A DNA stretch of 64,000 nucleotides from Amoebophrya sp. A120. Its lineage: Eukaryota > Sar > Dinophyceae > Syndiniales > Amoebophryaceae. Where the stretch lies: positions 6,428,476 to 6,492,475 of the forward strand of contig CAJINV010000002.1 in NCBI GenBank assembly GCA_905178155.1, in the 5' to 3' direction. Within the stretch, counting starts at the first letter, position 1; each line of letters starts with the position of its first letter. Below the pieces are notes generated by a model. The model did no database searches. It was not told the origin of the DNA and saw only the letters and a list, made by a program, of their open reading frames with translations. The translations under genes and the position numbers were made by a program. This document shows positions 1-12,600 of this stretch, one piece after another.

Positions 1-655
1 GAGGTCGATTTGAGGTAGTTGTTACGTGTGGTTGGTCTTTCGGTTCTGCCTGAGTATTTCCTTTTCAGTCAAATATTTAGTCTTCTGAACTTCGACTTCT
101 TATCCTTATTTCTCGCCTATTTATTGGATGAAGCTAAACAGCGCCTCTGACTTATTAATGTTTTTGGCGTATGTGACTCATCCATATATCAATGTGAAGG
201 TCTTGTCGCAGGAGTCTGCATTTTTGTTGCTGTGCTCCTGGTTTTGGCTTTCTATATGTTTAGCGAGTTGGAATTGTTGGCTAAGGTTGGCGTAATTTGG
301 CAAAGTGGGATATGTTGGTGTGAAGTGTGTTGGAATCGTGGCCGGGAGATGATGGTGATGGCACTTCGGTGTCCGCCTGACCTACCTTCCCTGCGTGACA
401 GCCATCTGCGGCTGTTTACAAAGGGGGAGGCAAAGTGTGCCGCACTTCTGTTTAGCATGACAAATTTGGATTCGTAGTGTAGTGCTGTTTGAGCTAGCCC
501 AGCAGCATCACGGATCTAGTTCATCATGCTGATTGGTGGAGGACAAATTGCAAAACGCGACGTGATCATGCTTCTCGTACGTGGGGCTCCGCATGAGAAA
601 CATTTTCAGCATGCAGATTTGCATTACAGCTATGGGTTGGGGACGTTTTTAAATA
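1..655. mobile_element. Family B introner, right part (left end outside window), composite
   Basis: The right TIR (GGGGACGTTTTT, 640-650) ends at ATA 655, directly before a G1 exon. No left TIR occurs in 1-640, so it lies upstream. Bases 339-470 hold an extra segment that is also found inside the family B copy at 10101-10623. Bases 1-338 are AT-rich with nothing else recognised. Confidence 0.65.
339..470 (+). repeat. Segment shared by two family B introners, copy 1
   Basis: GGCCGGGAGATGATGGTGATGG followed by TGTCCGCCTGAC and CTGCGGCT, ending at TTTAGCATGACA. It matches 10468-10592 with scattered changes. It is not part of the ordinary 280-bp family B element. Confidence 0.75.
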
Positions 656-3600
656 CGATGCACAACCCTTGCAGTTCATCAAGCACAACGCGAAGCACCC
701 GGCGGCGGACACCGAAAACGCACAGCAGCAATTGAACATTCAGTGGGAATGGGACGACGTGCTCGTCAACCTCGGGTCCGGGGGGACGCCGGCCGGAAAC
801 CGCCCCAACCAAAACATCCGCGGGTATGTGAACGGCTTTTCGTGGCGACCGTCCGCGGAGTACGATTCCCGGCAGGGAACCACGGGTATCCTGTTCACGT
901 TCGGCTTCCGGTTCTACGGGACGCTGCGGGCGCCGCAGGGACGGGCGATCTTTTTATCGCAACCGAGTCACGTGTGGGAGGTCGCGACCTTGTCAACGGA
1001 TGGGGGCGCGACGGAGTGCGTCGGGGTGCAGTACAACCCGGGCGTGGGGCTCAAGTGCAACACGTTCAAGTACCCGGGGTACCAGGGGAATAACTTCGCC
1101 AACGGGATTTTCTTCTTCTACGACAGCGCCGCCACGGTTGCGATCGACACGAAGATCTCCCTAAGGCTGAACAACCCGAACGTGGCGGTCAACATGTTCT
1201 GGCTGGCGTATTCCTACCAGTACATGAACGGAATTATGCGGGCGCCGTTCACCATGGAATTAGACAAGCCGATCGCGTATCAACTGCAAATATGTCTGGG
1301 TCTGGAAAAGTTGGAATCTGTATTGCGTGTTTTGCACTCCTGTAAAATCTGCATTGCGTGACCGACAAAAGCGGGAATACTTTGTCATGCAAAAACGTAG
1401 TTTCTCATGCGCATTTCACATGAGGAAGCGTCCTGAAAATTTGTCATGCTTGGCTGCGCTCAGGAGTACGCTCAGTCATCGCAACTTAGCATCACAAGTT
1501 TCCAGACCCAGACATATATGCAATGCATATCGCGACGCAGGGGTACGGCAGTGGGGACGTGATCTCCACGACCTCCTTGGCGGTCAACGAAAAGAACAAG
1601 GTGACGCTGCTCTTCCGCCCGGGAAATACGGTGATTCCGATGTCCTCGGTTTTAATTTCAGGCTATCTCGTGATACTGCCGCCGACCGGCTTCCAAGTGG
1701 ATAGGACGGGTACGGGATTTTTTATTGTTTCATTTGCTGGAATTACAATTATGAATTAGAATTGTCGTCTTTGTTGTATGTAGTGAGGTCACCGAACGGT
1801 TCTAACCGGGGAGTTTTTTTGCCATCCAGCCAGCAAAACGCCCGGCAGTTTCCAAGCGGCCGGAGGGCTTTTTGCACAAAAAAAAATTTCAATTATCAAG
1901 CGGCTCTGGCTATGTCGGCACCGAATCGCCAGCGGATTCTATCGATCGCCGCTTGGTAAAACGACGCAGAGAAGCCAGCAAAAGGGGCGCCCTTCTGAGG
2001 CGCCCGGCGCACCTAATTCCGCCGATTTGGGGCGCCCAAAAAGGAGCGCGAAAAAAACGCGCCCAAAATCAGAACAGCGAAACAGCATGGCACGGCCGCG
2101 ATTTCGCAGCATTTTGGGCTTCCGCGAAAGCGGCCGCATTTTCGCCGGTTTCAGAGCCTGGGAAGCTTTGCAAAAAGCGCCGGCTAGAAAAATAAAAACG
2201 CAGAAAAGCAAAAGCGCGCCAGACACGCAAAGCCAATCCGCATGCTATGGGCCCGATTTTTCTTCGCTTTTTGGTCGCCCCCCGTGGCACCCGGATCGGC
2301 CCCATAACATGGGGGCTGGCTTTCGGAAAGGAACATCGGGAATTTGCCGAAATTTGCGACGTTTATCAAGCGGCCGCCATACCGTGCGGCCTAACGTTAC
2401 TCACGGCGGTGTGGCGAGCCCAGAAAAAGCAACGCCGCGGCCAAGGCGACGGCCGGCAAGAAAACGCCCACGACCTCACTACCTCCGCCCCGGCGGCTAT
2501 ATTTGGTAATGATCGTTTTCATACGAGAACTCGTTCTTGTACTAGGCACATGCATGCTGCAACGAAATATTAAGCGAAATGGTGTCCATCTCCTAAACTG
2601 TCAAATACAAAACTCAGCCGCCCCCTCTTCTGTCGCGGGCTACAATACCCTTCCGTGTTCCGAGTGGCCCGATGCGGACCAGCAGCAGAACCGGTGGCTG
2701 TGCAACCTTCGGGACATGGCCCTCTTTCGGGATGCGCAGTATGCCGTGCAATTGGGCGTGATCAACCCGCCACAGCCCATGATCAACACGGCGTGGCGGG
2801 TGGAGGTGTGGCAACTGGACAGGTCAAAGCCGCTTGCGACTACCCGGGAAATCCGAGGCATTTCCATCTCCGGCACCATGGTCGCGTCGTTTGAGCCGTT
2901 TAATCAGGTGCTCGGGAACACCAACAAGATCACGTTCAAGTTCCAACCCTCCCGAGATGTCACTATCGCCGCCAACGCAACCTTCGCCATCACGGCGCCC
3001 GCCGGGTTCCAAATCAGCAAACGGTGCGCGGGCTTTGAGCGAGGAACCTTGCCGGCCGACACGGTGTGCAAGGGCACCGATGACGTCGAGGCGCGGCTGC
3101 GGTTCCCGGGGCAGAACGCGATCAAGGGCGGGGAGCTGTACGAGTTCAAATTGGACGTGATCAACCCGAGCCAAAACTTGCTGAACACGCCAAACGTGTG
3201 GCGGTTCGACACGGTGCGCCCGGACGGCATTGTGAGCGATACGACGAACTATCCAGGTATAAGAAATTTTTTGCATTGAAGATTCATCTTGAGATCATGA
3301 TGTTCATGGGTTGCTAAATAAAGCGCAAGCATGATGATATCAGATCACAAGCCTTTTTGTACGTGCATAGAGAAGAATGGAGCGCAGCAGGCACGTGCTT
3401 ATAGAACCTCTACTTGCAGCCAATAAAACTTCCACCAGGTTTTTTTCTGTACCCCTCCGAGTTCGCCTCGTTTACCGTCGTCCCCAGCAGCCGGTTAGCC
3501 GGGGTGACCAGATTAGACGTTCGCTTTGTTTCAAAGGTGGGGATCGCCACCGGCTCTTACATCCGAATTATGGCCCCGATCGGGATCAAGTGGCACCGAA

Positions 3601-6600
3601 CGAATCCAGCGTTTTCCACCGCCTCCTCCGTCACCGGGACGAATTCCATGTCCACGGAAAGTCCAGTGATTGGCTCCAGCTCCGCGACGGACAACACGTT
3701 GGATAACATGCTCCTACTCCGGTTAACGCAAAACCTGTTTGCGGACTTCGAGTACGGTGTGGCGCACAACATCCTTGTCCCAGCTCTCACGCCGATCCCG
3801 AACCGGTACTGGATTGACACGTATGTGGAGACCGGCGACCCGACGGCCGGGGACTTCGACTACATTGCCAGTCTCGGCGCGCCAGGGTTCCGGACGCAGG
3901 CGCTGTTTAATACAGAGGTGATATCAAATGTAACAATGTCTGGGTCTGGAAGATTCCGGGATTTGTCATGCTAGTCCGGCATGACTCTGAGCTCTGTATT
4001 GCGTGGCCGCAAACGGCTTCTCTTGCCTGTCATGCAAAAACGCAGCTTCTCATGCGGAGTACGCAACTCTGAACCTAACCACGGAAAGACTTGTCATGCT
4101 TGGCAGTGCATTTTTACAGTATGCGCATTTTTCCCTGACTGGCATCACAAGTTTCCAGACCCAGACATTTTTGCACTTGATAGGTGAATGCGTACAACAA
4201 CGTGGAACTCGCTTGGAACAACCCGACGACCATACAGTTCGAGACCACGACCGCGGTGACGTCGATCTTGTCCGAACAGGGCACGGTGTTGAAGCAGGCC
4301 GAGCTGTACATCCAGGCCCCCCCGGGGTTCACTTTCATCTGCCCCACCGGCGGGTGGAACCCACCCACGCAGGTCATTCCGGACGGGTTCACGAAACTGC
4401 CCACGGACGCGGAGTGTTACATCAACCACCAGGTAGCGGAGGAGCGGCGCGTGGTGCACATTTTGTTCAAGACGGTTGGTTTGGCCATGAACACGAAGTA
4501 CATCTTCTTGGTGGAAATCGTGAACGCCGCGAGTGTGAACCCGACGACCAACAAGTTCGTCCTGGAGTCCCGGTTTGACAATGTGAAAGTCGAGGGAATC
4601 ACGATCGACGGCTACGATTTGGCGAAGCCGATGGCGAACACCCGGTACGCCGCGGCGGGCATGTTGGACACGGGCGAGGACAGAACGGTCGACGCCTACG
4701 ACAACCAAGTTTCTTTTGTCATGGGCGTCACGCAAAGGATGATCGCGAGCAGTGTGGTGGAGGTACTCAATAGAATCAACGCATAGCGTTGTATGATTTT
4801 TTTCTGCTAGTAGTACTAGTAGATCTACGCTATCTTCAGGACACCCATGACGCGGCAGATTGATGTGATGTGTGTGTCGGTTTCTTCTCTCTATTCACCC
4901 CATGGAAGTATCGTTGGGATGTTGGTGCTGAATTCATTGTACTGAACAGTGGAGCTGAGTTATTTTCAGATCGCTGATGAAATGACAGTAATTGCAACTC
5001 AACATCAAAATGTGATTCAAAAGGTCGGCGGCCCGACCGGTTTCCTGTTTTCCCCGCGTTGCATCGGGCACGTGGGGTGGGCCCAGAAGTTCGCCTCTGC
5101 CGAGACGCTGGTTTTCCCCGACGTGACGGAGTGCGTCTCAATGGCCGCGACCACCGGCGAGGGAAACAAGATCCGGATCACGGTGGCGACCGCCATGGAG
5201 ATCGGAGCCTATCCGTTCTTCGTGAAGGTGCAAAACCCGAATTTCAACATTCCCACGGAAAAAAACTACTGGACGATCCGAATCTACGAACCGGGAAGCA
5301 GCGTCGCCACCATGGCAGAGGCCTGGGTGGTCGGGTTCGATATTCAGGTATGGTTAGTTTGTAGAGTGAAGAATGGTGGACGAGGTCTTCTTCAGTATTC
5401 GGTTTTTGCTTTGTTATCGCGTTTGAAATGCAATTTCATTTTGTGTGTTGTGATGCAGTCGGTCGGAATCAATATCAATTGTATGCAAAATAAAAATATC
5501 TAGTGCCTATGTACTTATCATTTACAGGTCGTGAAAGACGTGGAGGTGTTCCCCTACAACCCGGGCAACGGCATTCCCGGCGAGGCCGCCCCGAACCCGC
5601 TGGACATTCGGTTTAAGCTGACCACGCGATTACCCTCGGTCTCCGAAGAAGCTAATGGAGCGCTGATATTGGTCGTGCCGCCGTTCGGGTTTCACTTCCC
5701 AAGTGTGTGCCGCACCTTCATGACGGACCCATACGCGGGGGATGCGACGAGCCCGTACATGGCTATTCCGTCCACGACAATTTGCAATCCGCCGGACTTG
5801 TACACGCCGGAACTGATTAATCTTTACTACAGGCTGGGACACCCGAACTTCTACCTGGAATTCGGACAGACGGAAACGGCGGTATAGAACAGCTACAATG
5901 ATGAATACCAGCTTTTTTGTTATTCGTTTCGCGAGGTGGAGGTGAATGAAGATCGGAAGTGGTTCATCTGTCACGGCACTTACTCACAATGAACTAGCCG
6001 TGCTCTACTTGTTGATAGAAAATGCCTGCTTTCTTCATTCAACATTCATATATGCAACAATCGGTGAACAATCTGCATATCAAAAGTTTCAACGATCGGC
6101 TACAGATTTCCGACGACATCCGTTGGGAGATTTATTTCCGGGAGGAACCTCCAGGCACGATTACGCGGATGTTCCGGGTGCGATCTGTGCCTGCCGGCGG
6201 GCCAGCGTACGCCAGATTAGTCCGCGCAGGGTACATCTTGGAGTCGATGACCTGCTTCCCCGAGGCCACGGGGGCGAACGGGGTGACCAGGCAAGAGGAC
6301 TGTCTGAACGCGGGGAAAAATTTCGCCGCCCTTGTGGAATCGAACTGCGGAACGATCGACGGACAGGTTGCGCTGGGCGCGACGCCGGCGATTCACGAGG
6401 CCTTTCTGAACAAGTTCGCGGATCGGGAAGTCGCGTTGGACCAAATTTCGGACTGCATCGCGCAGAAGGTGTGGAAGATCCACTTCGACGAGTTGTTGGT
6501 CCCCGTGGAGATGCGGCTCTCCGGCCCGGCACTGATTTTGAAGTTGGGAGAAAACACCCACATGGTGGCGGAGCAGCTGTACGCCTTCCGCGTGATGGTA

Positions 6601-9600
6601 GAGAACCCGATGCAGACCTTCGACAACGTGCACGATTTAACCCGGTGGTGGACCATTGAGACCCGCACGATGCCGAAGCCCAGCGTAAACAAGCGGTCGC
6701 AGATCAAGGACCGATTGGACTTGAATTACAAGGTGCACAGTTTCGCGGTGTACCCCAGGATCTCGTTGTTTCAGCTCCAAACCTTGAACTACATTGGGCA
6801 AAGCGAGACCGATGTGAAAATCTCCTTCGACATCATTTCTGATTTAGCCCCGCAAGCGACCATTCTCATCACCGCCCCCACGGAGTTCCAGTTCCGCGTT
6901 TGGCGGGGCGAGAACTCGCTGACTTTCGGCGACCCACCGTTGCCCAGCTACCCCTGGAACCCGCCACGCGATGGGTCGACCGGCCTGTTTTTGAACGTTT
7001 TACCGGACGGCACGGCGCACAGGCCCTGCATCTCGCCGTCGATAAGTGCGGCGGACTACCAGGTGATGGACCAGTTGTTCCCCAGGAGTGCGATCAAGGA
7101 CATCACGCGGTTGCCCGAGTACGTGTCGTGTGTCGTGATCAATGCGTACCAAATTATGATCACCAACACGGAGCCCGTTCGTGGCGGCCGGACTTTGATG
7201 GCCGGACCGGTGTATGAGTTTCTGATTGATGAAGTAGTGAACCCGCCGCGCACACCCTTCACCGCTTCAAACCTGTGGCGGATCGTTGCGAATACCACTA
7301 CCGCGCTCGGGCAGGAGGTGTGGGCGACGTATCCTGAGTAAAAACATCCCCACCCCATAGTCAAGATGGGGAATCTGCTAGACAAATCAACAAGCTTAGG
7401 TTGTTGCGCATGACAAATTTGGGCTCCTAGTGTAATGCTGTCTACGTCGTCCAGCAGCATCACAAATCTAGCCTATAATGCTGATAGATTGGAGCATTAC
7501 AAATTCCAAAACACGACTTGGAAATGCTTCCCATGGGTCTCCGCATGAGAAACATTTTGAGCATGCAAATTTGCATGACAGCTATGTGCTGGGGACGTTT
7601 TTACATAGGATACGACAGAGGGGTGGGTCATCTTTCCGGAATTGGCCATCACGCGAATCTCCAGCGACAACCCGGCCAATGGGCTGTTTACGACGTTCAC
7701 GATTCAAGTCGGAGTGTTGACCACAGTCCCCGGCCAGGGATCGATTCTGCTTCGCGCCCCGCGGGACGACTTTTACTTCGGGCCACGACTGGCGTTTGAC
7801 GGACCGCCGCCGGATCTGCTGAACCCGATCCCCCGCGCGTCTGGGGGCAGCCCGCCGAGGCCGGCGAAGGGCGGCCCGGACCTGCCCTGCACCATCGAGG
7901 CGCCGCAGCCGCAAGGGAATCTGCAGTTTATCTGCCCGATAACCAAGACGCCCTGCGAAGAGGTATGAACATAGGATTTGGGCCGTTTATCGTTTTAGTG
8001 TAGAAGTTGTAAGTTGTCTAAGTGCACTCTTACGTACAAGAATCAATTTGATGTTCTTGACAAGGGGGAGTATCGTATGAAAGATGAAACATAAATTACT
8101 AGTAGTAGCATCCTGGTGTCTACTGTTCCTTTTGTTGAACAAATCACAGAAAGCGCGGCTCGAGGCCTTGGACCTCGGGCGTTCTGCGAAGGACCAGCTG
8201 TATGCGCAGGAAATTCAGGCCCTGGAATTTCCCTGTCAGCAAGTGACCGCGGACTGCGCGTCGCGGCGGTACGACAAGTTGTTCTCCTGCAAGTACCGAA
8301 CGATTTTGAAGGAACAGGTAATGACGCCCGCGGAGCTCCAGGCAAACCAGGACCTCGTGACCGCGTGGAACTCGGCGAACACCAAGCAACTGACCTGGGA
8401 ACCTTTCGAGGCCCAACTGGAGATCACGCTCGCGACGGACATTTCGATGAAGCAGGACCAGGTGTTGACATTCTTGCTCACCGGGTACAACACGCTGTAT
8501 CGGAATTTCACCGCGTGGCAGAACGAATTTACGTTTTCCACCAGAAACGCGGACTCGGGGAAGACGACCCTGGATGAGCGAAAAGGCGTGCCCGGCTTCA
8601 AGCTTTTCGGTGTGGTATGGATTGCAAAAATGTCTGGGTCTGGAAGAATCCGAGTTTGTCATGCTAAATCTGATCGATGCAAAAATCTGTATTGCGTGAC
8701 CAGCAAAAGTCCTCAGTTTTGGTTACCAGAAGCCGGCATTTCTCATGTGGACTTAGCATTGCATAGCCTTCTCAAAACTTGTGATGCTAGAGCCCACATT
8801 CCAGACCTTCTGGGTCAAGCAAAATATGGATGACAAACCCGGCAACATTCCAGACCCAGACATTTTTGCATTTGATATGTGGTCTACGTCAGCAAAATCG
8901 ACGCGCAGGAGACGAAAGTGTCGAACACCTACAACCGGGTGGAGATCACCTTCCGGCTGACCAATCCGGTGAAGCAACGAGGGCTAATTATTCTGAGGAA
9001 AAACATCCCCACCCCAGAGTTGCCATGCAAATCTGCATGCCAACAAAGTTGCTCATGCGAAGCCCCATGAGAAGCTATTTCTAGTTGTGTTTTGGGATTT
9101 GTGATGCTAGGAATAGCATGATATGCTAGATCTGTGATGCTGCTGAACTAGCTAAACAGGTTTGCACTACGAGGCCAAACTTGTCATGCGAAGCAACCAA
9201 AGTTGGCTGATTTGTCTAGCAGATTTCCCATCTTTATTCTGGTATGGGGACGTTTTTACTCAGGATATTAATCCGGATCCAATACCCTACGAAGTTCGAA
9301 CTCCCGCCGCAGTCCGGCGGCGGCGCGGGAACCAACACGATTGATGTCAGTGAAACCGTGCCGAGAAAGGCGAAGCGGAGCCAGAGGGGGAACATCATCG
9401 AGTTAGACAGTGAGGACGAGGACTTCCCAGCTGGGTTAGACATGATGATCACGATCACTTTGTCCAATCCCGACATCTCCCCCGGGCCATCGGAGAACAT
9501 CTGGATCTTTGAGACGTTTGAGGTGTCGCCACAAGCACCAACGGGAACGACTCCGCCCGCCTCAGCGCTGACCATGATCGATTTGAACCGAGACGTGCAG

Positions 9601-12600
9601 GGATTCCGTATAGGCTCTTTTCGAAGTAGAAGGAAGATGCTTTTTTGTTCGTATGACTGAAGTGTCTGAAGATGCAGATGCTGATTCAGTATGACAGTAG
9701 TCGCATGAGATGTGGTTTTTATTTTGCCCAGCAAGACGCCAGTAAAACAATTTTAAGGTATTTACGGCGCGTTCCGTTCGACGAACGTAATTTCCACCAT
9801 TGACTCTCCGACTGTGGTGAACAAAGTCGCCGTCATATGCGAAGAAAAAAGTGTTACATTTACACATGGTGTTGCAGGCAACGCAAGACAGACAAGTTGT
9901 GTCATGCTGGATATGCTTAGGAGCCCGCTTCCATATTACGTGTTTATTTATTCCCTAGTGGTCTCTGCACTGCAAGTTTTCTCTGTCGTGCGGAGAAAGT
10001 TCTTTGTGTTGCTGAAGTTGCAACAAGCGTGTAACTACTGTAACATTTTTTTCTTGGGATACGGGACTTTCGTCCTCGAATCCGATCTCCGGTTTATTCC
10101 GTGCAAAAACGTCCCCACCCCAGAGTCAAGATGGGAATTTTGCAAAACAGATCCAGAAGTTTTTGCGGTTGTGCATGACAAGTTTGGGTCAGTAGTGTAG
10201 TGGTCCTTGGCTAGTGAAGGCACATCACAAACCTAGCTCCTTATCCTGATTGGAGCATGACAAAGTCCAAGACAGCATGAGAAAATGCTTCTCATGGGCC
10301 TCCGCATGAGAAACATTTTGAGCGTGCAGGTTTGCATGACAACCGCGTCGTTGTACTTGAGGATGTGTTATATGTCTCGGGCGCACGTACATACTAGCCT
10401 GCAGGGACGGCGGAGCCGGAAAAAATGGCACAGTATGGTTGGTGGCGAAATCAGAGTTGGAATATAGTGGCCGGGAGATGATGGTGATGGCGCTTTGGTG
10501 TCCGCCTGACCCACTCGCCCTGCGTCTCAGGCCACCTGCGGCTATGGCACAATGGGGGGGCAAAGTGCGTCGCTTTTTGTTTAGCATGACAACAACGGGG
10601 TGGGGACGTTTTTACATAGGATACGGCTCGACCCAACCGCGCGCTTGCAGATCTACATGCCTGTCGGCTTCATGCCCGTCGAGCTCTGCGGCGACTGGTC
10701 CCGGTCTTACCAGGACGGGAATCTAGTCTACACGGAGATCCCCCGTGGAACGTCCTGCCGCGCGATTAGCGACCCACTGGAGCCGGCGATCGAGTTGCGG
10801 CCCGGGGCGGTCTATGGATTGCAAAAATGTCTGGGTCTGGAAGGTTGCAACTTGTCATGCTAACTTTGGATGCTAAAAAAATCTGTATTGCATGACCAGC
10901 AAGGGGAACCAAGTTTGTGCTACGTGGGGAGGGCATTTGTCATGCTGTAGGGGCATCACAAAGCGCTCTAAAAATCTGTGATGCTACGGCATGCATCACA
11001 GACATCATGGGTCATAGAAAATATGCATGACAAATCTAGAAATCTTCCAGACCCAGACATTTTTACATTTGATACGGTCATCCAGTACGGGTTGGACTAC
11101 GCGTTTCAATTTGAGTATGGGACTGTCAGGATCGAAATCGACAAAATCGAAAAACTTGTGATGCACAAAATCGATGCCAGTTAGACCCACAGTTTGTAGT
11201 CGGCGCATGACAAATTTCCCTCGTCCTGGAAGCGAATCTGTCATGTGGTTTAGGACAAAAGAGCTTCCCTCTGTCATGCTTGCCACCAGCCCAATTCTTG
11301 ACCCTTAGCAGGACTACAATCTGCCTCCTTTGCGTTCTCTGCAATAGAGTCACTTTTTGTGTCGCATTTTCTGCATGACAGATTATTTCGACTTTGTCGA
11401 TTTCGATCCTGACACATCCATATTGAGGTCATCAATGCGGCTTATATCACGGACGAAAACAACTGGCGGTTCCAAACCATGCTGAACAACGTGGTCCTGC
11501 ACTTGGACAGAAACGTCTTTGGGTTCTCGCTGCAGGAACTGCAGGACGTATAGTTTTGTTTTTTGATTTGATCTTGAACTTGATCATGAAGAAGAAGTTT
11601 GTCCCACCCCCCGGGTGGCATAATTTTGGATGTTACAGGTCTACTTGTTCCTTTGTGTATGATTTATTACACGGGTCGTTTTGAGCAACTACGTAGATAT
11701 TTATGATGTCATTGGAGTACTTCTTGTGGTTCTGTAGTGGTACTAGTAGAATCCATGCTCTCGTCAACATCAATCAGATTTCCGTCCAACCCTACGACAC
11801 CACTCGTTCCGTGATGGGTCGATTGGCCGTGCAGATGCGAAGTACAAAGCTCATCACCGGCGCCTTATGGGAGTGTCAGGTTTGAAATCGACAAAGTTGA
11901 AACAACTTGCAATGCAGAAAATCGATACCAGTTGGAAGCCCAATTTTCAAGCAATGCATGACAAATTTTCCGAGCACCGGAATCCAATTTGTCATGCTGT
12001 TTGGGCACAGACGACTGCTTTTGTCATGTTACTTTAGCAGCTCTATCTCAAACCCTAAGCAGGCTGACAGTCGGCCTCACTTGCCATCCCGGCAAGACAG
12101 GCACTTCGTGCCTTGCATTTTATGCATGACAAACTATTTCAACTTTGTTGATTTCAAACCTGACGCTTCCATACGCATCCGACATTGTGATCACCGCGCC
12201 CATCGGGTTCAAGCCGCTGATATCGCAAGAAAAAACTGTTTCACTGTAAACTTGTAATGCAGAAACTGCATCTCAGAAGTGTTTGTCTTGCTACACATGC
12301 AAGACAGGCGATTTTTAGCTGTGTTTTCCCTTAGGAACCTCGCATGGCAAGTTTTCCCTGTCATGTGTAACGAACTTGTCATGCCAAACTTGCAAAATCC
12401 TTACAGTGAAACACTTTTTTCGCGCGATAGCTGAACACGCTGTTCACCATCCTGAACATTCCCGGCGGACACACGCTCGCTTCCACCACCACGTCGACCA
12501 AGGATAACAACAAGGTGACCTTCACTTTAGATTCCCAGGACCGCGTCGAGCCGAATCTGATGTTCGGGGTGGAAGTGTGGATCACCAATCCCGAGTTCAC

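Noticed and set aside
2027-2509. Open frame of 160 codons inside the first long G1 intron
   Set aside because: No coding signature, GC-rich low complexity, and the flanking G1 exons join in phase across it.
7329-7618. GT-AG reading of the family B intron (GTATCC to CGACAG)
   Set aside because: Using that AG would shift the frame; only removal of the element plus 5 bp keeps EVWATEGWV.
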